Source of the DNA: Bacteroidota bacterium
GTDB lineage: Bacteria > Bacteroidota > Ignavibacteria > OLB7
Assembly (NCBI GenBank): GCA_018266795.1
Contig: JAFDZV010000001.1
Location: forward strand, 62,234 to 126,233
Length of the DNA stretch: 64,000 bases
Direction of reading: 5' to 3'
Below, piece by piece: positions 52,479 to 59,977 of the stretch (positions are counted from its first letter, which is position 1; each line of letters starts with the position of its first letter). Position numbers and translations under genes: made by a program. The notes beneath the pieces were generated by a model, which was not told where the DNA came from, did not search any database, and worked only from the letters and a program-made list of their open reading frames with translations.

Positions 52479-52754
52479 CTACACAGTAACGCTTCCCAAT
52501 CGTACGGTGGCAACGGGGAACAGGGGGTGGCGGGCAACGATATCGTCCGGTGGCGCGACCTCATTCAACAACGTGTACGTCAACGGATATCCGGGCTCGC
52601 ACGCGATCACCAGGAGTCCACCATGCGTAAGCTGCGCTTCGAAGAGCAAGGAACCGGGGAGGACGGTTGCACACTGCATGCCGGCTTCTCGCATATGCGC
52701 ATGTGCACGTATCTTGCCGCCTGCGTTCGTGAGCACGGGATGCAGTCCTGTCAA
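52479..52754 (-). CDS. Possible small hypothetical protein
   Basis: A 91-residue open frame with a TTG start and a protein-like late part (GSLLFEAQLTHGGLLVIACE, YPLTYTLLNEVAPPDDIVA, HPLFPVATVRLGSV). Third-position bias looks coding, but there is no recognised family and no clear ribosome site. An ATG at codon 21 or 26 may be the real start. The rest of the 471-bp spacer holds only the hairpin listed above. Confidence 0.3.
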   Translation of the reverse strand: MTGLHPVLTNAGGKIRAHAHMREAGMQCATVLPGSLLFEAQLTHGGLLVIACEPGYPLTYTLLNEVAPPDDIVARHPLFPVATVRLGSVTV

Positions 52755-52777
52755 TCGTAAAAAACGTCCCCCTCCCT

Positions 52778-53767
52778 ATGTATCGAGCAGTCGTTCTCCT
52801 TGTTCTTCTCAGCCTGGCAACGGCCTCCGCACATGCACAGAAGCGGCAACCGGGGAGCGACTGGCTTGCTCGTCTCGCCCCACTGCGATCGGGCGACGCG
52901 CAGCCCTTCCAGTTTCAGGAGGAGATCGTTGCCGGCCCGGAACACCTTGTGGCATACGTCTCCTGGGCGCCACCGGACAGCCGCTGCGTGATCCTCTGCG
53001 ATCGCTTCGATGGTCTGCCGCTCCTTGTGGCAGTGGATGGGAAGGCGTGGCTGTATGATCTCATCGGCGGTCAGATCGTCCTGGTCCGGGCCGAACCGCA
53101 GTTGGTGACGCGGATGGTGGAGGAGGGAGTCAGAAGCAAGTGGGGGATCTGCTCGGACCCTAACGACCCTGATTCGCAGATCACGATCAATGTGGACCTG
53201 GCTGGGGTGATGAAGCACGTTGCCGAGGGTACGGGCGTGCGGTGCACATTCGATGCCGCATCGCGTACCGTGCGCTGCAGCGGGAAGGAGCGCCGGGCCG
53301 TGCTCACGGGATCGGCCGCCGATGCTGCGCGTCCCGCCTCGTTCGTCTTCGTGGATACCTCCAACGGGCCCAACCGCTTTGTGGGAATGCGATTCGGTTC
53401 GTTCGTCTTCGGCGGGCCGGTCCCTTCGTGGCACCATGCGGTGAACAGGGATTCCCTTGCGGGCCGTCTTCCGGTTGTTGCCTCCGCCGATGCCGCCCGC
53501 CTGCCCGAAGAGGTGCGGAAGCGTCTGGATACCATGCGCGCGGTGTTCGTGAACAACGGCCTCTTCATTCTCCGGCCGGCGCTTCGTGATTCCGCATTGC
53601 GTCACACGATCGAGGAGCATACGCCGATCCACCTGGACTTCAACGCCATCGCCGCGAACGACGCCAGGATGCGCGATGCGTGGCGTGCCGTACTGCACGA
53701 TCAGGGATTCGATCTTCCAACACCCACGGAGCCGGAACTGCTGCCGGCCCGGCCGTGGAGACGATGA
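52778..53767 (+). CDS. Secreted hypothetical protein
   Basis: 329 residues with a signal peptide (VVLLVLLSLATASAHAQ). The mature part has two compact regions: 40-115 (EEIVAGPEHLVAYVSWAPP, VILCDRFDGLPLLVAVDGKAWLYDLIGGQIVLV in parts) and 215-300 (GVGMRFGSFVFGG-like segment, LPVVASADAARLPEEVRK). No family recognised and no T9SS domain. The C-terminus is Pro/Arg-rich. Monocistronic, since the next gene is convergent. Confidence 0.6.
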   Translation: MYRAVVLLVLLSLATASAHAQKRQPGSDWLARLAPLRSGDAQPFQFQEEIVAGPEHLVAYVSWAPPDSRCVILCDRFDGLPLLVAVDGKAWLYDLIGGQIVLVRAEPQLVTRMVEEGVRSKWGICSDPNDPDSQITINVDLAGVMKHVAEGTGVRCTFDAASRTVRCSGKERRAVLTGSAADAARPASFVFVDTSNGPNRFVGMRFGSFVFGGPVPSWHHAVNRDSLAGRLPVVASADAARLPEEVRKRLDTMRAVFVNNGLFILRPALRDSALRHTIEEHTPIHLDFNAIAANDARMRDAWRAVLHDQGFDLPTPTEPELLPARPWRR

Positions 53768-53801
53768 GCCGTTGCCGGCGGCGCGCTCCCGTCACCGATG
53801 G

Positions 53802-54671
53802 TTATGGCCGCGCAGTGCTCCTTCGCGTCGAGGGCGGCGGCACCCCGTGCGGAGCAGGGTAGACGAGAATCCTGGCCTGCTGATCGCGCGTCGCGATGGT
53901 TATCACATCAACCATGTATTCACTCATCCGCCGTGCCGCCACCGGCTCCACGTGCAGATGCAGCCGGAGCGACTCCCCCGGATGCAGGTGATGGGTGAGC
54001 GTGTCCATGCGTCCAAGCGTAGTGCGGAACGGCGGCCCATCTTGCGAATGAGGTTCGAGGCTCGCGCGTGCGTCCACGGCGGAGTCCGCGGCAACCGTCA
54101 CGTTTACTACGGTGTCGAGGCTTCTGGTTTCATCCACCGCGATCCATGCAGGCTGTGGGCGCAGGTCTGGGATCCTCTCCCCTCGTGATCGGAATTCCAG
54201 TTGCTCGGCCGTCCGCCACGGTTCCAACGGTGCGGAGTGCCGCATCACCATCATCGAAACGATCTTCTCCAGATGTCCGTTCAGCGATGCCACGTCGTAG
54301 CCGATCGTGAGACGGGCCGTGTCGTTCGGTGCCAGGCGGTTCCTGTCGATCGGATAGTAGTCGCAGCCGCAGCAGCCGTGCAGCTCCAGCAGGAGGGAGT
54401 CGCTGCTTCGGTTGATCACTAGCAGGTGCCGCTCCACCTGCGCTGCCCGGATGCGCCCGTGGCTGATGATGCCGGGCTCGTCCACCCCCACGATCTCCAG
54501 ATACTGCGTCCGCCACGGCCTCGCCTGCGCCGGCCTGGTAACCAGTATCGGGTGCTGGGCAGATGCCGGCATTGCAAGTCCGCATGCCGCTGTAACAAGC
54601 ATCGCAATGCGACCAATGGCACACGCAGTCGCACTTCTCGCGGTTCTGTTGATTCGAAGTGATTCCATCAT
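53802..54671 (-). CDS. Secreted DUF1573-like protein
   Basis: 289 residues, signal peptide ending PASAQ. Residues about 75-125 resemble DUF1573: a beta-sandwich with LLVINRSSDSLLLELHGCCGCDYYP, then LAPNDTARLTIGYDVASLNG, where the CCGC cluster takes the place of the usual CGCT. In Bacteroidota this domain often precedes other secreted modules. The second half (TVVNVTVAADSAVDARASLE, SEYMVDVITIATRDQQARILV) looks like a second Ig-like domain. Function unknown. Confidence 0.6.
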   Translation of the reverse strand: MMESLRINRTARSATACAIGRIAMLVTAACGLAMPASAQHPILVTRPAQARPWRTQYLEIVGVDEPGIISHGRIRAAQVERHLLVINRSSDSLLLELHGCCGCDYYPIDRNRLAPNDTARLTIGYDVASLNGHLEKIVSMMVMRHSAPLEPWRTAEQLEFRSRGERIPDLRPQPAWIAVDETRSLDTVVNVTVAADSAVDARASLEPHSQDGPPFRTTLGRMDTLTHHLHPGESLRLHLHVEPVAARRMSEYMVDVITIATRDQQARILVYPAPHGVPPPSTRRSTARP

Positions 54672-54999
54672 GCGGAGTAGGTGGGACCGAGCAGGGACGG
54701 TGTTACCGGGCGGCCTCAGGGCGGCTCGGTTACTGCGGACGCAAATCCGTGCGAAGCGGCTTCCGCTCCCGTTGCGTTGTCAGGTTAGGACACGTGAGGC
54801 GTTATCGAACGATCGGCGCGAGCGCAGCGATCACGCCTGACGCACGCGGCCGCTGCCCGATGTTTGGAACCGGCGCGGCGCCGGTGAACGTTTCGCGCAT
54901 CCGATCTTTCGATCCGAAGCACGCACATCGATATATTCAGCGTCATGGCGGCCATGCGCCGCGAATGCCTTCCGCAAACAGAACTCCATTGGAATTCGC
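54672..54999. other. Spacer between the DUF1573-like gene and the small membrane protein gene
   Basis: No gene supported. A short GC-rich dyad around ggcgcggcgccgg (about 54870) and a TATATTCAG at about 54930 are the only features; the latter may be a promoter -7 element but has no matching -33. Confidence 0.45.
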
Positions 55000-55281
55000 A
55001 TGGAACCACGCAATGTCTTCAAGGTGATTGTTGCAACGATCGGACTTCTCGGTGTGGGGTACGGTCTGCTCTACTTCGTCGACGGCATACTGGAGGCGGC
55101 GGATCTCGGCTCCAAGGCCGGCCTGGCACGCTACTATCTGGGGCGGGGCATCGTAGAGGTTGCGCTCGGACTGGCCTTCATCCGAGGCGCCTCCGCGATT
55201 GCCGGCCTCGCGTTCCCCGGGCGCGAAACGCCTGTGTTCGAGGATCCGCTGGGGGGCGGGATGGGGGATGGGGATGCCTGA
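55000..55281 (+). CDS. Small membrane protein
   Basis: 93 residues with two or three hydrophobic segments (VFKVIVATIGLLGVGYGLLYFV and GRGIVEVALGLAFIRGASAIAGLAF) separated by a polar loop containing GLARYYLGRG. The acidic Gly-rich tail (DPLGGGMGDGDA) is soluble. No family recognised. It ends before a strong hairpin and faces a convergent gene. Confidence 0.55.
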   Translation: MEPRNVFKVIVATIGLLGVGYGLLYFVDGILEAADLGSKAGLARYYLGRGIVEVALGLAFIRGASAIAGLAFPGRETPVFEDPLGGGMGDGDA

Positions 55282-55313
55282 GCAGGCGAGGTGATGCATG
55301 GTGAAACGTCGGA

Positions 55314-55343
55314 GCCCGCCGCGATATCCGCATCGCGGCGGGC
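55314..55343. terminator. Bidirectional hairpin between convergent genes
   Basis: A perfect 12-bp stem gcccgccgcgat / atcgcggcgggc with ATCCGC loop. Only weak T-content after the stem. Confidence 0.7.
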
Positions 55344-55405
55344 CCCGATTCTTCCGTGCGCTTCGTTCACACTGCCGTCCCGTTGGCCGGCGCCCGCCGC
55401 CGGCG

Positions 55406-55684
55406 TTACGGCTTCAACTGAAACGCATGCACGTCCAGCGTTGTGACATGCGGCTGCCCGACACCGCTCTGGTCCAGCGCGTTCTTCAGATGCTGATCGA
55501 AGAACTGCTGGAACGCCTCCTGCGACTCCCACAGGTCTACGATCTTCAATCCGGTTGCAGTCTTCGCCGCGAAATGCGAAAGCGCGCCCGGCGGGGTGTT
55601 GCCGCCGGCGTTCAGGGATGCGCCTACGGCGTCGTACTGCTCGAGCGTTGCGCCGGGAAAGTCCAGAATGAATGCGACTGCCAT
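55406..55684 (-). CDS. Antibiotic-biosynthesis-monooxygenase-like small protein
   Basis: 92 residues, start MAVAFILDFPGATLEQYDA with GAGGT six bases upstream. Pattern of a dimeric alpha-beta barrel: first strand, helix, FAAKTATGLKIVDLWESQEAF (in two parts) and a last strand VHAFQLKP. Similar small cytosolic proteins are annotated as hypothetical or ABM-like. Substrate unknown. Confidence 0.65.
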   Translation of the reverse strand: MAVAFILDFPGATLEQYDAVGASLNAGGNTPPGALSHFAAKTATGLKIVDLWESQEAFQQFFDQHLKNALDQSGVGQPHVTTLDVHAFQLKP

Positions 55685-56022
55685 GGATCTACCTCGTTTG
55701 GTTAGGTCTTGATGCCGCACAAGTGTGCCGCTGCGGCGTCTCGTGGATGCAGTGATTACGCAGCAACCGGCCGGATGGATTTCATGGCGGGAATTTCGGC
55801 CCGCCGGGATGCCAACCCCGCCAACCGGTATGCCGGCGCAATATCCGGTTTCGCTGCCTGCCGTCCCGGTTACGATCGCATATTGGAGGCTTCGCAGCCA
55901 ATCCGTTGCGTTCCCTTGCGGCCATAGCGAACGGCGCCTCCCGTCCTCGTCGGGCGGAAGGCGCCGCGGCGCACGTCAATGCGGACCTGACCGTGATCGC
56001 TTCTCTCGATTCGTCTTCGTTC
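55685..56022. other. Spacer between the ABM-like gene and the T9SS protein gene
   Basis: No gene supported. It contains the hairpin listed separately and, upstream of the ABM-like gene on the minus strand, nothing I could fit as a promoter. Confidence 0.5.
55933..55965 (-). terminator. Hairpin after the T9SS protein gene
   Basis: Arms ggcgcctcccg / gggcggaaggcgcc pair imperfectly; it lies about 60 bp beyond the minus-strand stop. The tail GTTCGCTA has few Ts. Confidence 0.5.
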
Positions 56023-57018
56023 CTACTTCGTCAGGATCAGTTTCCCGCCATTGAAGGTTCGACCTCCCTGCGTAAGTGCCACATAGTACACTCCTGCCGG
56101 AAGCGCGCCGCATTCGATACGATCGCCGGTGGCCACGTTCTCCATGCGGATCACTTCGTGCCCGAGCATGTCGTGAACCGAGAGCGCGGGCCGCGTTCCG
56201 TTCAGGGCTTCCGGAAGTTCCACCACGGTGCGGTCCGTACATGGATTCGGATGAAAGGCAACAGTCTCCGGGCTCTTATCGGCCGGCTCCACCGATGCGG
56301 GAGCCTGATAGGCGAAGTGATACACCGTTCCGCTGCCGGGCGTGCCGGACATCGGATAATAAGCCTGCGTCAACTCCAGACTCGGCCGTGTGGGATTGCC
56401 GATCAAGTGCACGGTAGCATCAACGACGCTGAAGTCATAGTTGGATAGGAATCCGCCGATGGCCGGTCCGTTGTTGTTGTAGTAGGCGGCGGTGCCTGAG
56501 ACGTGATTGGGGCCAACATGCACCTCGTAGCTGTTGTCCTTCCCGTTGAGCCAGATCTGAAGGTTCACGTAGTCGCCGGAGGAATTTCCGGTCATTCCCA
56601 TGTTCTTCCACTGCACCTTGAGCACCCGTTCTCCCTCCGGTCCCTGAAGCTGATAGGAGATGGAGGAGGTGCTGTCGCGCCAGGCGAGTTTCGAGATGAA
56701 CCCGTCGAAAATGCACAACCGTTGGATGGACTGGATATTGACGCCGATAAACCCGCCAACGAAGAAGAAGGCGGAGGGTGGGGTCTGGTCGAAGTCCAGA
56801 TGCTGCCCGAACGCGTCCATGGCGAACGGTATCGTGAGCCCGTAGCCGGACATTTCACTCGCCATCTGGTCCGGCGAATTGACGATCACCGTTGGATTGT
56901 CCAGTTCCGCATAGGCGGCGCTCCTGGTGGTTACCGTATAGAACCTGCTCTGCGAGAAGGCGCGGCTGCCGCCACACAGTAACAAAACAATTGGTAGGGC
57001 ATAGATTAGCCGTTTCAT
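56023..57018 (-). CDS. Secreted protein with T9SS sorting domain
   Basis: 331 residues from MKRLIYALPIVLLLCGGSRA, with CCAGGA just upstream. Mature N-terminus near QSRFYTV. The body is beta-rich with FFFVGGFIGVNIQSIQRL, YQLQGPEGERVLKVQWKN and VNLQIWLNGKDNSYEVHVG, suggesting a lectin or jelly-roll fold. The C-terminal 80 residues are a T9SS type A domain: VAFHPNPCTDRTVVELPE, LSVHDMLGHEVIRME, LPAGVYYVALTQGG and KLILTK. Ligand unknown. Confidence 0.85.
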   Translation of the reverse strand: MKRLIYALPIVLLLCGGSRAFSQSRFYTVTTRSAAYAELDNPTVIVNSPDQMASEMSGYGLTIPFAMDAFGQHLDFDQTPPSAFFFVGGFIGVNIQSIQRLCIFDGFISKLAWRDSTSSISYQLQGPEGERVLKVQWKNMGMTGNSSGDYVNLQIWLNGKDNSYEVHVGPNHVSGTAAYYNNNGPAIGGFLSNYDFSVVDATVHLIGNPTRPSLELTQAYYPMSGTPGSGTVYHFAYQAPASVEPADKSPETVAFHPNPCTDRTVVELPEALNGTRPALSVHDMLGHEVIRMENVATGDRIECGALPAGVYYVALTQGGRTFNGGKLILTK

Positions 57019-57242
57019 GTTCCTGGATGATTGAGTTTGAGAGATCGTTGACACCAAGCCCAACCGCTGCCGGCAGGAGACCGTCTGCGGAAAGACGTAT
57101 CGGCGCGCCTCACGGAAGGACATCGGGCGGCCACGTGATGCAGCCGAGGCCAATTTGCATTGGCCTCGAGACGGGGATCAATCCGATCGCACTGCCGATA
57201 TGATGTTTCTACGGCATCCGTCCGGCATAATCCAGCATATCC

Positions 57243-58841
57243 ATGGCAGCCAGCAGCGATCTATTCGAGCTGATTAAATCTCTCTCGAAATCGGAGAAAC
57301 GATATTTCAGAATATTCGCGTCGCTCTACGCCCGCGAGGGATCGAGCAGGTATCTGCAGCTGTTCGATCTGATCGATGCGCAGAGCGTGTACGATGAGGA
57401 GGAGGTCCGCGCACGATTCCAACGCAAACTTGCGGCACGGCATTTTGCGGAGGCGAAATACTATCTCTACAACGCTATTCTCCGCGCTCTGCATCTGTAC
57501 GGCGCCGACCAGTCCGTTGACGTGCAGATCACCACGACGCTGCATCAGGCGATGATACTGTACGATCGCAACCTGTACCGGCAGAGCGAGAAGCTGGTTG
57601 CGCGCGCGCGCGACCAGGCAATCGCGAACGAGCGCTGGCATCTTGCGATCGATGCGGACATGCTGGAGCACCGCTTTGCAGAACGCGACGGCGCACCGCC
57701 GGAGCGCATCGGCGAGTTACTGAAACGCATCTACCATCACGATGATCTTTCCAGGGATCGGCTGGAGCAGTGGGGTGCGTATGTGCAGACGCTGGCCCGG
57801 ATTCGCGCGCTGGGACGGCCGAGAAACAGCCGGCAGCTGGAGGAATTTGCCGCGCTGTTGAACGGAGGGCCGGAGCCGGGTCGTCTTTGCGCCGCCTCGC
57901 TCTCGGCGGCGATCTATCATCTCTACAGCCGCGCGGTTCTTCAGCAGGTGGCCGGCGACTATCGCGGCGCCGCCGACTCCTTCCGCCGGATGCTTCCCAT
58001 GTTTCGCGACAGCACCTATTGGGAAGGCTGCGAACAGAACAGCATCCTTCCCGTCATCGCCAACATCTGCATGCTCAGTATCAAGGCGCGCGACCTGAGC
58101 GCCTTCAACGAGTACTATCCGCAGTTGCTGGCCGGCACCGAACGCTCGCCGCGTAGTGCGTACTACGAGATGTATGTCAACGCTCTCATCTTCAAGCCGG
58201 AGCTGCATCTGGCGATGGGGGAGTATCAAGATGCGCTGGCAGCCGGCGAGGAGCTGGAACGCGCCATGGCGGCGGCGGAGGTCCCGCTCGGGGTTGCGAG
58301 GCGCGCGCATGCAGCGATGGTGCTTGCGGCCATTCATTTCGGTCTCGGGAACTATTCCAGATGCATCGAGCTTCTGAACGCGATCTTCGCCATGAAACTG
58401 GAGGGGCTCCCGGTTCATCGGTACGACATGGCGCGCATCTATCAGCTCATGGTTCATTTCGAGCGGGGGGATGTGGACCTTCTGGAGCATCTGCTCCGTT
58501 CCGCACATCGGCACTTCGTTGCCGGCAATACGGGCTACCGCTCGGAGGCGATCGTCATCGCCTTCATAAAGCGAACGCTCCGCTGCGAAAGCCGGAGCCA
58601 GTGGGCCGGCCTGTTCCGCGATCTGCTCGATCAGGTACTTCTCATACTCGACGATCCGTTCGAGAGCGCATTCCTGAACTGGCTGGATATTGCAACGTGG
58701 CTCAGGAGCAAGGTTGCCGGCATCCCCTATGCACAGGCGAGGCTGGAGCAGGTCCGCGCCGCTGCAGGCACCGGCGATCAAGCCGCGACCGGCGTGGTCG
58801 TTTCCGACGAATCGGGCGGCAGCGTACGTGCCGGCAACTGA
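57243..58841 (+). CDS. Large TPR-like cytosolic protein conserved in Bacteroidota
   Basis: 532 residues, all helical, no signal peptide. The start MAASSDLFELIKSLSKSEKRYFRIFA is a pattern I recognise from Bacteroidota hypothetical proteins. TPR-like pairs follow: AEAKYYLYNAILRALHLYG, LHQAMILYDRNLYRQSEKLV, IYHLYSRAVLQQVAGDYRGAADSFRRMLP (in parts) and LHLAMGEYQDALAAGEELERAM. Function unknown; probably a scaffold. No paralogue in this window. Confidence 0.75.
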   Translation: MAASSDLFELIKSLSKSEKRYFRIFASLYAREGSSRYLQLFDLIDAQSVYDEEEVRARFQRKLAARHFAEAKYYLYNAILRALHLYGADQSVDVQITTTLHQAMILYDRNLYRQSEKLVARARDQAIANERWHLAIDADMLEHRFAERDGAPPERIGELLKRIYHHDDLSRDRLEQWGAYVQTLARIRALGRPRNSRQLEEFAALLNGGPEPGRLCAASLSAAIYHLYSRAVLQQVAGDYRGAADSFRRMLPMFRDSTYWEGCEQNSILPVIANICMLSIKARDLSAFNEYYPQLLAGTERSPRSAYYEMYVNALIFKPELHLAMGEYQDALAAGEELERAMAAAEVPLGVARRAHAAMVLAAIHFGLGNYSRCIELLNAIFAMKLEGLPVHRYDMARIYQLMVHFERGDVDLLEHLLRSAHRHFVAGNTGYRSEAIVIAFIKRTLRCESRSQWAGLFRDLLDQVLLILDDPFESAFLNWLDIATWLRSKVAGIPYAQARLEQVRAAAGTGDQAATGVVVSDESGGSVRAGN

Positions 58842-59977
58842 TCGGAGGCTGCATCGCCTGCCGCTCCGTTCGGAGACCCGTTTCGCACGGTATTTCAGAG
58901 CTCTACAGCGGTGCGTGTTTCTCGGTTAAATAACGTTCCGAAATTTCCGGAATATGTCGGCCTGCCCGGCGTATTCCCGGCGATTGCACGCTCGCAGGGC
59001 GGCACCGGCTCCGCGCCGCCGTCGCAACGCCAGGGAGGCGGATGCGTCGGCCCGAAAAATATTAGCCGATGTGTGCCGCGGAACACGCATTCACCGGGCG
59101 GTGTGCACCCGGATGCCGAAATGATCGCTTTACCGCGCGCGTTTTTCGGAAATGTGAACTCCGAACATTTTGTTATCGATATACACCATTCCGCCATTCA
59201 TCCGCACTTGCATTCGCGCGGGCGATGTCGTATTATTGTAAACCATTTCAACGCCACACACGGCATAAACCGGAGATAACGACCCCCTCAACCATGAGCG
59301 ATTCGATGTCAATACTGTTGTCATCGTGTGCGTACTCTCTCCCTTTCTACGCGCGATAGCATGTGGCACGGCAGCGAAACCCGAACCGGGTCTGGAGCTC
59401 TCCGTGTAACCACACCACACTCGTTCAACGAACAATATCGACCCCTGGCAGACTGTTGAACAACGTCATCTGCATCGTTGGCCTTTGCGTCCGCGTATTG
59501 CGTCGTCCGAAGGGACGCCTCGTTCGCGGCCGTCCGGCGGCTCCGCATCTGACTGTTGCCGAACAGTCCGTGGCCGCGCAGTAATTCGACGGGCGGTTGG
59601 CCGGCTCCGAATATCGAAATCGGGCCCGGTGCAATGTGCTGCCGTAAAATACCGCGGCGTGTATCCGGAAATCCGTATCCCCGGCGGGCCGCGCCGTAGC
59701 CGGACATCTCGTTCGGAGCGGAGCGAGCCTGAAGCCGGGGCATCGTCCGGCTTTTGCGGCATGTCGTCGTGATATGCATGAATCCGGCGTCGCCGCGCGT
59801 TTGCCGAATTTCGACGGATGAGCTGACGTAATCATCGCCACAATCTTCAACAACGATGTGCCGGCTGCTGCCGGCGTAAAATCAATCATCGGTTCCCATG
59901 AATACCGGCAGTGCCGCTGCACGTGGTGCTGAACGTTGGGAACCTCAACTCAATTATTTCGATAAGGAGTCGCAACC
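58842..59977. other. 1.1-kb stretch without a recognisable gene
   Basis: The longest gene-free stretch in the window. Open frames are short, with no ribosome site or family match. Composition shifts: 59140-59290 is visibly AT-richer than its surroundings (e.g. ATTTTGTTATCGATATACACC, TATTATTGTAAACC). Near-palindromic bits such as TTCCGAAATTTCCGGAA occur at about 58934. A ribosome site AAGGAG just before 59978 belongs to the next gene. It may be a long 5' leader, a decayed gene or an acquired segment. Confidence 0.6.

Noticed and set aside
52267-53058. A 263-codon plus-strand frame spanning the Cys-rich gene end and the next gene
   Set aside because: It overlaps two better-supported genes in other frames and is Ser/Arg/Pro-rich without motif.
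58911-59279. A 122-codon frame in the 1.1-kb gene-free stretch
   Set aside because: No ribosome site, no sensible hydrophobic or domain pattern and poor codon bias.
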